Shown here: positions 35,566 through 44,800 of the stretch, one piece after another
Layout of the letters: the number at the start of each line of letters is the position of its first letter
Numbering within the stretch: the first letter of the stretch is position 1
Source: Paralcaligenes ureilyticus
GTDB lineage: Bacteria > Pseudomonadota > Gammaproteobacteria > Burkholderiales > Burkholderiaceae_B
DNA: 64,000 nucleotides
Direction: 5' to 3'
NCBI RefSeq assembly: GCF_004346225.1
Contig: NZ_SMAJ01000004.1
Location: forward strand, 267,580 to 331,579
Position numbers and translations under genes: made by a program
The notes under the pieces: model-generated
Seen by the model: only the letters and a program-made list of their open reading frames with translations
The model's database searches: none
What the model was told of the DNA's origin: nothing

Positions 35566-35806
35566 CTAGCCCCGCGGCGTGGGCAATTAAGGTGGAGCGG
35601 GCTCTGACGTGCACGGTCATGGCTGCGCCATGACTTCCTGCGCGCAGAACCGGCTTCGGGGCGGCGTGCGAACTCGCGGGGCGAATAGCCCACTGGGCTA
35701 TTCGCAAGCGTCCCGCTCAAACAGCGCACGCCTTGGATCCCCGAAGCCGGCCCTGCACGCAGCGTGCCCGAATCGCCCGCTCCACCTTAATTGCCCACGC
35801 CGCTCG
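35566..35806 (-). repeat. Long structured repeat element, copy C (241 bp, best-paired)
   Basis: The outer arms 35574-35600 and 35777-35803 pair perfectly over 27 bases. Their core, GGGCAATTAAGG, differs from copies A (GGGCGGTCAAGG) and B (GGCCGCTCAAGG), and the partner arm changes with it. The side hairpin GTCATGGC/GCCATGAC is at 35616-35634 and the central hairpin at 35681-35705. The second helix (CCGGCTTCGGGG with its partner) carries three differences, all G-U on the minus strand. It lies between the convergent lipoprotein and yggT genes. Confidence 0.87.
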
Positions 35807-35817
35807 CACCATTGAAA

Positions 35818-35906
35818 ATGGCAGCCACAAGGGCTGCCATTGCATGATTCGCGGGTATGTTTTGTAGCGGCACCCCTTTTGTAGCGGCACCCCTTGTGGG
35901 TGCCAT
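35818..35906. repeat. REP cluster with a truncated tandem copy (35818 -, 35864 partial, 35881 +)
   Basis: 35818-35843 has stem GGCAGCC/GGCTGCC and an altered foot (CATTGC). A 17-base REP start (GTAGCGGCACCCCTTTT, 35864-35880) breaks off exactly where a complete REP (35881-35906, stem GGCACCC/GGGTGCC) begins. Confidence 0.88.
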
Positions 35907-35948
35907 TTGGCGATCAGGCCTTATCGCGCCTAAACACCAAACACGTGC

Positions 35949-36512
35949 CTAAACACCAAACAAAGAAAAGGCCAGGTGCTCCAGCACCATCATGCCGACT
36001 TGCGCCAGGACCAGCAGGACGAGCGGCGAGAAATCTATTCCCCCCAGATTAGGCATCGCGCGGCGGATCGGATCGAGCAAGGGAGCAGTTAGCGTGTGCA
36101 GCACGGGCATGACGGGCGCGAGCGGATTCACCCACGACAGAATGGCTTGTATCAACGTAAGCCACAGTACCAGATTCAAGGCCCATTTAAGCATCGTAAC
36201 CAGGCTGGCCAGCAGGGCGGGCAGCAGGCTGGCGGGTGGCGGCAAACCGCCTGTCAGTGCAACCCAGGTCAGCAGCAACAACAGAAATGCCGTTAGCCAG
36301 CACGCGAGCAGGCTGGGCCAGTCGAAGCGGCCGCCGGGGCTGACGACTTTGCGAATCGGAACCACCAGCCAATCGGTCAGTCGCAGCACAGCCTGCGAAT
36401 AGGGATTGAAGGGATGAAGCCGTATGGCGTACATCCAGGCGCGGATGACCAGCGCGATGCCGAACAGGCTGAATGCGATGTTGATAATGAAGTGCAGGCT
36501 GTCGCTGAACAT
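35949..36512 (-). CDS. YggT-family integral membrane protein
   Basis: 187 residues with two YggT repeats, each of two membrane segments: LIRAWMYAIRLHPFNPYSQAVLRLTDWLVVPIRKV in the first, ILSWVNPLAPVMPVLHTLTAPLLDPIRRAMPNLGGIDFSPLVLLVLAQVG in the second. The NP(Y/L)...LDPIR motif is the family hallmark. YggT proteins are linked to osmotic shock and cell shape, but a precise role is not established. ATG 36512 is chosen because the hydrophobic start follows directly. A terminator for the upstream gene lies about 60 bases before it. Confidence 0.92.
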   Translation of the reverse strand: MFSDSLHFIINIAFSLFGIALVIRAWMYAIRLHPFNPYSQAVLRLTDWLVVPIRKVVSPGGRFDWPSLLACWLTAFLLLLLTWVALTGGLPPPASLLPALLASLVTMLKWALNLVLWLTLIQAILSWVNPLAPVMPVLHTLTAPLLDPIRRAMPNLGGIDFSPLVLLVLAQVGMMVLEHLAFSLFGV

Positions 36513-36573
36513 GGTGGACTTGCCCCGTATTTTTCGAAGCCACATTGTCGCATGACTCAAAACCTTGCGGGCA

Positions 36574-36606
36574 TAAAAAAACTGCCCGATGAATCATCGG
36601 GCAGTT
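36574..36606 (-). terminator. Rho-independent terminator of the histone H1-like gene
   Basis: On the minus strand AACTGCCCGATG pairs with CATCGGGCAGTT (12 bp) around a 3-base loop and is followed by a run of seven T. It ends the histone-like transcript before yggT. Confidence 0.9.
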
Positions 36607-36686
36607 TAGGTGGCCGGGGCTGCGTTACGGCTTGTGTTGCAGGCCTCCGGCCTTTTTTCAGCTCGAAGCTGTCTGTGTCGTTTGAC

Positions 36687-37160
36687 TTACGGGCGGGTGC
36701 CCGTAGGGAACGGCCAAGCAGCAACAGGATTGACAGCTTTTTTAACAGCGGGGGCAGCAGTGGTTGCTTTGCTGGCCTTGGCAGCCGCTTTTACGCTAGG
36801 CTTTTTTGCGGCAGCCTTTTTGGCCGGCGCTTTTTTGGCAGCGGCTTTTTTGGCGGCTGGCTTTTTAGCGGCGGCTTTCTTAGCAGCAGGCTTTTTGGCG
36901 GCGGCTTTTTTAGCCGGAGCTTTTTTAGCAGCTGCTTTCTTGGCGGCCGGTTTCTTGGCTACTTTTTTAGCAGCGGCTTTTTTGGCCGGAGCTTTTTTAG
37001 CAGCGGCTTTCTTGGCCGGTGCTTTTTTGGCGGCTACTTTCTTGACGGCTACTTTTTTAGCGGGAGCTTTTTTAGCAGCTGCTTTTTTGACAGCTGCTTT
37101 CTTCGCGGGTGCTGCTTTTTTAGCGGCCGGTTTTTTTGCGGCCTTTTTGGCTGTTGCCAT
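36687..37160 (-). CDS. Histone H1-like DNA-binding protein (AAKKA repeats)
   Basis: 157 residues, almost entirely Lys/Ala/Pro in repeats such as [20 protein letters not shown] and [10 protein letters not shown]. It resembles the C-terminal tail of eukaryotic histone H1 and bacterial BpH1/AlgP-type proteins, which bind and compact DNA and are known to vary in length between strains by slippage. The non-repetitive C-terminus is [14 protein letters not shown] 37160 has GGAG at the right distance. Antisense frames across this gene are long because of the repeat and are not genes. Confidence 0.93.
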   Translation of the reverse strand: MATAKKAAKKPAAKKAAPAKKAAVKKAAAKKAPAKKVAVKKVAAKKAPAKKAAAKKAPAKKAAAKKVAKKPAAKKAAAKKAPAKKAAAKKPAAKKAAAKKPAAKKAAAKKAPAKKAAAKKPSVKAAAKASKATTAAPAVKKAVNPVAAWPFPTGTRP

Positions 37161-37199
37161 AATAAAACTCCTTGAGTTCGTGTTGTTTAGAACATCCAC

Positions 37200-37246
37200 C
37201 CATTTGATATGGCCCCCACAAAAAGGGTGCGACCCATCTCAAATGG
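37200..37246. promoter_or_regulatory. Inverted repeat upstream of the histone-like gene
   Basis: CCATTTGATATGG (37200-37212) and CCATCTCAAATGG (37234-37246) pair at 12 of 13 positions across a 21-base loop, 40 bases upstream of the start. It could be an operator or a leader hairpin; no partner is known. Confidence 0.4.
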
Positions 37247-37251
37247 CGCAA

Positions 37252-37280
37252 GCGTACGAAGCACTTTGTACTTCGTACGC
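37252..37280 (-). other. Hairpin downstream of nrdB
   Basis: GCGTACGAAG and CTTCGTACGC pair perfectly (10 bp) around a 9-base loop, 38 bases after the nrdB stop. There is no T-run, so it may protect the mRNA end rather than end transcription by itself. Confidence 0.45.
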
Positions 37281-37317
37281 CTAGAGTCTAACGTAAGCAG
37301 TCACTCAACTCCAAGCA

Positions 37318-38490
37318 TTATTCCCAGCTTAATGCTCCGCCGGTCTGATATTCGATCACTCGGGTCTCGAAAAAATTGCGTTCTTTCTTCAGATCGATCA
37401 TCTCGGCCATCCATGGAAATGGATTTTCTTCTTGCGCAAAGAGCGGTTCAAGACCGATTTGCTGGCATCGGCGATTGGCGATAAATCGCAAATATGATTT
37501 GAACATCGACGCGTTCAAACCAAGCACGCCGCGCGGCATGGTGTCCTCAGCGTAAGCATATTCAAGGTCTACAGCCCGACTGAACAAATTGCGGATCTCT
37601 TCGCGGAACTCGTTTGTCCACAAATGCGGGTTCTCGTGTTTGATCGTATTGATCAGATCGATGCCGAAATTGCAGTGCATGGATTCGTCGCGCAAAATGT
37701 ACATGTACTGCTCGGCGGCGCCCGTCATTTTATTTTGGCGGCCCAATGCAAGTATTTGCGTAAAACCAACATAAAAGAACAAACCTTCCATCAGGCACGC
37801 AAAAACAATGAGCGATTTAAGCAGTGTTTGGTCGGCTTCGGGTGTGCCGGTTTTGAAATTTGGATCGGCAATGGCGTTGATAAAGGGGATCAGAAATTCG
37901 TCTTTGGCGCGGATCGAAGGGATCTCGTTGTAGGCGTTGAAAATTTCCGATTCGTCCAGATCCAGGCTTTCGACGATGTATTGATAAGCGTGTGTGTGGA
38001 TCGCTTCTTCGAAGGCCTGGCGCAGTAAAAATTGCCGGCACTCGGGGGCGGTGATGTGCCGGTAAGTGCCCAGCACAATATTGTTGGCGGCCAGCGAATC
38101 GGCGGTGACGAAGAAACCCAGGTTGCGTTTGACGATGCGGCGCTCGTCTTCGGTGAGGCCGTTGGGGTTTTTCCAAAGGGAGATGTCGCGCGACATATTG
38201 ATTTCGGACGGCATCCAGTGGTTGGCGCAGGTCGCCAGGTATTTATCCCAGGCCCATTTGTATTTGAAGGGGACCAGTTGATTGACGTCGGTCTTGCCGT
38301 TGATGATGCGCTTGTCGGCCGCGCGCACGCGCCCGGCGCTGTCGCCCGGTTTGGCGGCGGCAGCCGGCGTTGGGATGGCCGTGTCGACGCTGCCTGTGGC
38401 GGGCGCCGCGCGGTGAGTGGAGGGGGCGGCAGGCGCTGCCCCCGTGGCGGGTGCCGCGGAGGGTACAGAAGATTCTTCCCAGTTCAACAT
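37318..38490 (-). CDS. nrdB: Ribonucleoside-diphosphate reductase, beta subunit (class I)
   Basis: 390 residues. It houses the diiron/tyrosyl-radical centre that starts ribonucleotide reduction. Metal ligands can be placed at [11 protein letters not shown] (Asp region), [12 protein letters not shown] (Glu, His and the radical Tyr), [10 protein letters not shown] (Glu) and [10 protein letters not shown] (Glu, His). The C-terminal tail ends in TGGALSWE, which docks to NrdA. An unusual Ala/Pro/Thr-rich stretch of about 50 residues ([18 protein letters not shown] and onward) precedes the core and is probably disordered. It sits 18 bases downstream of nrdA. Confidence 0.96.
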   Translation of the reverse strand: MLNWEESSVPSAAPATGAAPAAPSTHRAAPATGSVDTAIPTPAAAAKPGDSAGRVRAADKRIINGKTDVNQLVPFKYKWAWDKYLATCANHWMPSEINMSRDISLWKNPNGLTEDERRIVKRNLGFFVTADSLAANNIVLGTYRHITAPECRQFLLRQAFEEAIHTHAYQYIVESLDLDESEIFNAYNEIPSIRAKDEFLIPFINAIADPNFKTGTPEADQTLLKSLIVFACLMEGLFFYVGFTQILALGRQNKMTGAAEQYMYILRDESMHCNFGIDLINTIKHENPHLWTNEFREEIRNLFSRAVDLEYAYAEDTMPRGVLGLNASMFKSYLRFIANRRCQQIGLEPLFAQEENPFPWMAEMIDLKKERNFFETRVIEYQTGGALSWE

Positions 38491-38508
38491 AATGGTGTTC
38501 CTATTCGT

Positions 38509-41418
38509 TTATTGGCAGACTTCGCATTCTTCGAAGCCTGCGTCGCCCGGACGCATGGTGCATGCGGCACCCACGACCTCGGCTTGGGGTAGCCCGCCAG
38601 CCTGACTGGACTGTTGCGCGCCGCCGCTGGATACGGCGTTGAGTTCGCCGCCGCGTCCGGTGGATTTCTCGGCATTGGTGGCGCTGCTCGAGCGCAGGTA
38701 GTAGGTGGTTTTAAGGCCGCGTACCCAGGCAAGCTTGTAGGTATCGTCGAGCTTCTTGCCCGACACGCCATTCATGAAGATGTTGAGCGATTGGGACTGG
38801 TCGATCCATTTTTGGCGACGCGCGGCGCATTCAATGATCCAGCTTGGGTGGATTTCAAATGCGGTGGCATAGAGTTCGCGCACGTCGCCCGGGATGCGGT
38901 CGATGCGCGCCAGGCTGCCGTCGAAGTATTTCAGGTCGGCGACCATGACTTCGTCCCACAGCTTGCGTTCTTTCAGGTCGCGTACCAGGTAGTCGTTGAC
39001 GACGGTGAATTCGCCCGACAGGTTGGACTTGACATACAGGTTGCGGTAGTTGGGTTCGATGCAAGGCGATACGCCGATGATATTGGCGATGGTGGCCGTG
39101 GGGGCAATGGCCACGCAGTTCGAGTTGCGCATGCCGTATTGGTGGATGTGGCCGCGCAGCGACTCCCAGTCCAGCGTGCTGCTGTCGTCGATTTCGACGT
39201 AGCCGCCGCGCTCTTCGCGCAGCATTGCCAGGGTGTCTTGCGGGAAAATGCCGCGATCCCACAGCGAGCCCTTGAAGCTGGAATAGTGACCGCGTTCGGC
39301 CGCCAGCTTGCTGGAAGCCCAGTAAGCGTAATAGCAGACGGCCTCGGTTGAGCGGTCGGAGAATTCCACCGCGCCGTCGGAGGCGAAGGGCACGCGCATC
39401 AGATGCAGGCAATCCTGGAAGCCCATGATGCCCAGGCCGACCGGGCGATGGCGGACATTGGAATTGCGCGCCTTGGGTACGGCGTAGTAGTTGATGTCGA
39501 TCACGTTATCGAGCATGCGCATGGCGATGTTGATGGTGCGCTGGAGCTTGTCGTGGTCGAGCGAGAACTGGCCGTTGGCATCTTGCTTAAGATGAGCCGC
39601 CAGGTTGACTGAACCCAGGTTGCACACCGCCACTTCGGTGTCGCTGGTGTTGAGCGTGATTTCGGTGCACAGGTTGGAGCTGTGCACGACGCCCACGTGC
39701 TGCTGAGGCGAGCGGATGTTGCAAGGATCTTTGAAGGTGATCCAGGGGTGGCCGGTTTCGAACAGCATCGACAGCATCTTGCGCCAGAGCGCCATGGCCG
39801 GAAGTTTTTTGTACAGCGGCAGTTCGCCGCGTTCAACCTTTGCTTCGTAGCCGATATAGGCTTCTTCGAAGGCGCGGCCGTATTTATCGTGCAGATCGGG
39901 CGTGTCGGAGGGCGAGAACAGGGTCCAGTCGCCGTTTTCCATGACGCGCTTCATGAACAGGTCGGGTACCCAATTGGCCGTATTCATGTCGTGGGTGCGG
40001 CGCCGTTCGTCGCCGGTGTTCTTGCGCAGCTCGAGGAACTCTTCGATGTCGAGGTGCCAGGTTTCCAGGTAGGTGCAGACGGCTCCTTTGCGCTTGCCGC
40101 CCTGGTTGACGGCAACGGCTGTGTCGTTGACGACTTTCAGGAAGGGCACGACGCCCTGGCTTTCGCCGTTGGTGCCTTTGATATGGCTGCGCAGCGCCCG
40201 CACCGGCGTCCAGTCGTTGCCCAGGCCGCCGGCGTATTTCGCCAGCAAGGCGTTTTCTTTGATGGCGTCGTAGATGCCGACCAGATCGTCGGACACGGTG
40301 GTGAGGTAGCACGACGACAGTTGCGAGTGCAGGGTGCCGGAATTGAACAGCGTTGGGGTGGAGCTCATGAAGTCGAACGAGGACAGGACCTCGTAGAATT
40401 CGATGGCCCGATCTTCGCGATTGATTTCGTTAAGCGCCAGGCCCATGGCCACGCGCATGAAGAATATCTGGGGCAGCTCGATGCGGCGACCGCGTACATG
40501 CAGGAAGTAGCGGTCGTAAAGCGTTTGCAGACCCAGGTAATTGAATTGCTGGTCGCGCTCGGCTTTCAGCGCGCGGCCCAGTTGAGGCAGGTCGAATTGG
40601 CCCAGCTTGCTGTCGAGCAGGCCGTTTTCGATACCTGTTTTGATGAATTCGGGAAGATATTCGGCATAGCGGGTGGCCATGTCGGCTTGCGAGGCTTCTT
40701 CGCCCAGCACTTCCTTGCGGATGGTATGCAGGAGCAGGCCGGCGGTGACTTGGCTGTAGGCCGGGTCGGTTTCGACCAGCGCGCGCGCCGAGAGGATGGC
40801 GGATTTGTAGACTTCGTCGACGGGAATGCCGTCGTAAAGATTCTTGACCGTTTCTTTAAGGATGGCGTCGGTGTCGATCAGGTGGGACAGGTTGCGGCCG
40901 GCTTCGGCGATGGTTTCGCGCAGCTTTGCCAGATCGAGTGGGCGTTTTACGCCGTTGTCGGTGACGTTCAGGGTGCTGGGTTCGGACGGGGCCTGGGCTT
41001 GGCCGGCCCGGCTGCGTTCCTGTGAACGTTTTTCGCGGTACAGCACGTAGCTGCGGGCGACGTCGTGTTCGCCTGAACGCATGAGCGCCAGTTCGACCTG
41101 GTCCTGGATTTCTTCTATATGGAAGGTGCCGCCGCTGGGGCGGTTGCGCACCAGTGCGCCCACGACCTGCGCTGTGAGGCTTTCGACCAGTTCGCGCACG
41201 CGTGCGGACGCGGCGCCCTGGCCGCCGTTGACCGCCAGGAAGGCTTTGGTCATCGCGATGGCGATTTTTCCGGGTTCGAAGCCGACGACCGCGCCGTTGC
41301 GGCGGATGATATGGAAGCCATGCCATTGACTGGTGCTGGAGGCATCTGACGCGGCTTGGGTCGGGGCGGCGGTGTGGGTAGCGTCGGGCCGTTGCTCGGT
41401 AGTTTGTGTAGTCTGCAT
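38509..41418 (-). CDS. nrdA: Ribonucleoside-diphosphate reductase, alpha subunit (class I)
   Basis: 969 residues. It reduces ribonucleotides to deoxyribonucleotides. Two N-terminal ATP-cone-like regions are visible (HIIRRNGAVVGFEPGKI and the weaker GVKRPLDLAKLRETIAEAG). The active-site region includes SSCYLTTVSDDLVG, NLCTEITLNTSDTEVAVCNLGSVNL and NSNCVAIAPTATIA. The C-terminal redox tail is FEECEVCQ. ATG 41418 has a GGAG site; the longer frame does not fit. Two NrdR boxes lie about 140-190 bases upstream, so the operon is likely repressed by NrdR when dATP is plentiful. Confidence 0.96.
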   Translation of the reverse strand: MQTTQTTEQRPDATHTAAPTQAASDASSTSQWHGFHIIRRNGAVVGFEPGKIAIAMTKAFLAVNGGQGAASARVRELVESLTAQVVGALVRNRPSGGTFHIEEIQDQVELALMRSGEHDVARSYVLYREKRSQERSRAGQAQAPSEPSTLNVTDNGVKRPLDLAKLRETIAEAGRNLSHLIDTDAILKETVKNLYDGIPVDEVYKSAILSARALVETDPAYSQVTAGLLLHTIRKEVLGEEASQADMATRYAEYLPEFIKTGIENGLLDSKLGQFDLPQLGRALKAERDQQFNYLGLQTLYDRYFLHVRGRRIELPQIFFMRVAMGLALNEINREDRAIEFYEVLSSFDFMSSTPTLFNSGTLHSQLSSCYLTTVSDDLVGIYDAIKENALLAKYAGGLGNDWTPVRALRSHIKGTNGESQGVVPFLKVVNDTAVAVNQGGKRKGAVCTYLETWHLDIEEFLELRKNTGDERRRTHDMNTANWVPDLFMKRVMENGDWTLFSPSDTPDLHDKYGRAFEEAYIGYEAKVERGELPLYKKLPAMALWRKMLSMLFETGHPWITFKDPCNIRSPQQHVGVVHSSNLCTEITLNTSDTEVAVCNLGSVNLAAHLKQDANGQFSLDHDKLQRTINIAMRMLDNVIDINYYAVPKARNSNVRHRPVGLGIMGFQDCLHLMRVPFASDGAVEFSDRSTEAVCYYAYWASSKLAAERGHYSSFKGSLWDRGIFPQDTLAMLREERGGYVEIDDSSTLDWESLRGHIHQYGMRNSNCVAIAPTATIANIIGVSPCIEPNYRNLYVKSNLSGEFTVVNDYLVRDLKERKLWDEVMVADLKYFDGSLARIDRIPGDVRELYATAFEIHPSWIIECAARRQKWIDQSQSLNIFMNGVSGKKLDDTYKLAWVRGLKTTYYLRSSSATNAEKSTGRGGELNAVSSGGAQQSSQAGGLPQAEVVGAACTMRPGDAGFEECEVCQ

Positions 41419-41554
41419 GAATGCTCCTGAGAAAAGGCGGCATGCCCTGCGCGGCATGCCCGGGATTTTGTTTTCTAAGTTGTTTTGGGTGACGTTAGCG
41501 GTATAAAAAGGACCGCTTTAGTAGTTTTTCAGGAAAGTAAGCGTTTTTATCAAA

Positions 41555-41603
41555 AACCACTATATATTGTGGTTGACTCGCTTGTCTAGCACTAATTGTA
41601 GTG
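41555..41603 (-). promoter_or_regulatory. Tandem NrdR boxes upstream of nrdAB
   Basis: Box 1, CCACTATATATTGTGG (within 41555-41574), matches the NrdR consensus closely. Box 2, CACTAATTGTAGTG (41590-41603), is weaker. Their centres are 32 bp apart, three helical turns, the usual NrdR spacing. nrdR itself is not in the window. Confidence 0.85.
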
Positions 41604-41706
41604 ATTGATTTGGCACTAGGCAAGCGAAAACAGGGCTTGATTTAATTTAAATTATGGTACCCGAAAAAGGTGTGGCCGGGGTGGGTGGCGGCACCTGCCC
41701 TGTTCT

Positions 41707-41795
41707 GTAGCGGCAGCCCTTGTGGCTGCCATAATCGTTGAGAACCGTCGCTATATTTTTAGAACGCCGATGGCAGCCACAAGGGCTGCCGCTAC
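41707..41795. repeat. REP pair between nrdA and iorAB (41707 +, 41770 -)
   Basis: Both have stem GGCAGCC/GGCTGCC, arranged tail-to-tail. The second ends 16 bases from the iorAB stop, where a further decayed REP continues into the coding sequence (41811-41840). The rest of 41604-41706 holds nothing I recognise. Confidence 0.88.
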
Positions 41796-41810
41796 AAAAC
41801 GTATCTGTCG

Positions 41811-44800
41811 CTAATGTGCCGGCATCCCTCGTGGCTGCCCCAGGCGCTCTTGCAGAACTTTGAACTTGGCCTGGTATTGTTCGACGTTGGCCATTTTGAT
41901 GTGGCCGTAGCCGCGCACCATTTGCGGCAATTCGGCCAGCGCCAGCAGTGTTGCGAAATTTCCTTCGTCAAGTTTCTCGAGTGCGCCTAGAATTGCCTGG
42001 CGATAGTCGTCGATCAGTCGACGCTCCATCTTGCGCTCCGCGCTGTATCCAAAAACGTCCAGCCAGGAGCCGCGCAGGGTTTTGCAGCGTGCCAAAACGG
42101 CGAGTACCTTTTCTGTGCCCTGTCCCAGGCTTATCTTGCGCGGAATGCCGGTGGCCGGGTCGCGGCGCGCCAGCAACGGGGGCGCCATGTGGAATTGCAG
42201 CGTAAAGTCGCCTTCGAATTGTTCGCTTAGTTCGCGGCGGAATTCGCCGTTGGTAAAGAGGCGCGCGACCTCGTACTCGTCTTTGTAGGCCATCAGTTTG
42301 TGCAGGGCCTGCGCCACTTTGGCGGCCAGCACCGGCTTTGCATTGGGCCTGCAGCGCTGTTCGGCGGCGAGCACGGCATCGACGACGTCGGTATAGCGCT
42401 TGGCGTAGGCCGCGTTCTGGTAGGCGTCGAGGTCGGCCCGGCAGCGTTCGACGATTTTAGCGAGCGGTTCGGGGAAATGAACCACCACCGCGTGGGCTTC
42501 GGGCCGGGCCAGTTGCGCGAGTGCTTCGGGTTTGTGGGCGAGCATGCGCCCGGCTTTGAAAGCCGCCTGGTTGGCCTGTACCGCGACGCCGTTCAACACA
42601 AGCGCCTGGTCGATGGCCGCCGCGCCAACGGGGATTGCGCCGCTTTGCCAGGCAAATCCCAACATCATCATATTGGCCATGATGCTGTCGCCGAACAGCC
42701 GGGTTGCCAGGTCGTGGGCGTTGATCATTTGGGTCGTTGAATCGCCCGCCGCCGCGCGGATGGTTTTTATGAGGCGCTCCGGGCTGAGGTCGACGTCCGG
42801 GTCGCGCGTGAGTTCGGCGGTAGGCGCCAGGTACGTATTGAGCACCGTCAGCGTGTGCTGGCGTTTCAGCGCGGCGAGTGTTTTTGGATTCGATGCGGCC
42901 ACAGCGTCGCAGAAAATCGCCACGTCGGCTTGTTGCGCGTCGATGCGCACTGCGCCCGTGGATTGTGCGTTGTTGGATAGACGTATGTGGCTGATGACGG
43001 CGCCGCCTTTTTGCGCCAGTCCGGTGATGTCCAGTATTGACGCGGCCCGGCCTTCCAGGTGCGCCGCCATGGAGAGAATCGCGCCGACGGTGACGATGCC
43101 GGTTCCACCGATGCCGACCGCGATAATGTTGCAGGCGTCCGAACAGGTTTTGAACGCGGGCTCGGGCAGGTCGCCGTCCAGCCCCTTCCAGGGGTCTCGG
43201 TCCGGTGTCTCGCGGGTTCCTTTACGCGGCGTGCCCCCCAGGACGGATACGAAACTTGGGCAGAATCCGTCTACGCAGGAGTAGTCCTTGTTGCAGCTGG
43301 ATTGATCGATGGCGCGTTTGCGGCCAAAGGGTGTTTCGACGGGCGTCAGAGACAGGCAGTTCGATTGCGTACCGCAGTCGCCGCAGCCTTCGCACACGGC
43401 GGTATTGATGAACAGCCGCCGCGCCGGGTCGGGAAAGGTTTTCTTTTTGCGGCGCCGGCGTTTTTCGGCCGCGCATACCTGGTCGTGGATCAGGACGGTC
43501 ACGCCTGCGACCTCGCGCAGTTCGCGCTGCAGCCGGTCCAGGTCGTGGCGATGGTGGACAGCCACGCCGGCCGCGAGCGCCACGCCGCGATATTTCTCGG
43601 GCTCGTCGGTGGTGATCACGACGCGTTTCGCGCCTTCGCCGAGCATTTGCTGGCAGATTTGCGGGACGCTGATCGATCCGTCCACAGGCTGGCCGCCGGT
43701 CATGGCCACGGCGTCGTTAAACAATATCTTGTAAGTGATATTGACGTCGGCGGCGATAGCCTGACGAATAGCCAGATAGCCGGAATGGAAGTACGTGCCT
43801 TCGCCCATATTTTGAAAGACGTGCGGCGTGCGTGTGTAGTGCGACAGGCCGATCCAGTCGGCGCCTTCGCCTCCCATTTGTGTCAGGCCGCTGGTGTTCC
43901 GGTCCATCCACGTGGCCATGTAATGGCAGCCCACGCCCGCCATCGCCTGGCTGCCTTCGGGGACTTTGGTCGAGGTATTGTGGGGGCAGCCCGAACAGAA
44001 ATACGGGCGGCGCGTGAGTCCGCTGGGTTCGGTCGCGGCCAGGGAGGGCCATTCGCATTCGGGGCTTGGCAGCTCGATATGCGCGGTTTGCGCCAGCCAG
44101 CGCCGCAGCGCGCCGGCGACAAGCGCCGGGCGCAGTTGTCCGGCTGCGGGCACCAGCACTTCGTTTTCGAGATCGCGTTTGCCGGCTACGGTGGCACGAT
44201 CGGGTTGGTTGAATAACAGATCCTTGATCTGGCTTTCGATGACAGGCGCCTTTTCTTCGATCACCAATATGTGTTTCAGACCCTGGGCGAAAGCGCGCAA
44301 GCCGGCTTCGTCGATGGGCCAGCTCAGGCCAATTTTGTAGTGGCGCAATGCCGGCAGCGCCTTGTCGGGATGCGCGTCGCGCAAATTTTTTAGGGCATCC
44401 AGCGTGTCCAGATGTGCCTTGCCGCTGGTGATTAGGCCTAAGGTGGCGGTGGGCGCCGGGTCGATCAGACGGTCCAGACTGTGCCGGCGAGAGAACGCTT
44501 TGGCGGCCTGCAAGCGATCGGCCATGCGGTTTTCGATGGCCGGTGTGAGAAATTCTTTGGCGCTGTATTCGAGACCTGCATCGTTGATGGAGCCTTGATC
44601 CGCAGAGAAACCGGGCACCGGCTGAAGCTCGAAGGAGCGTCCGCTTTCCACGGTTTCGGTGCTTACCTTGAAGGCTACCCAGGCGCCGGAATAGCGCGAA
44701 AGCGCCCAGCCCCACCGACCAAAATATTCGTATTCTTCGACCGAAGCGGGGTGCACGATGGGGATGCCTAAGGCCAGCAATGACGTTTCACTCGCGTGCG

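Noticed and set aside
36414..37284. Long plus-strand frames over the histone H1-like gene
   Set aside because: They are antisense readings of Lys/Ala codon repeats and have low-complexity Phe/Leu/Ala content without a start signal.
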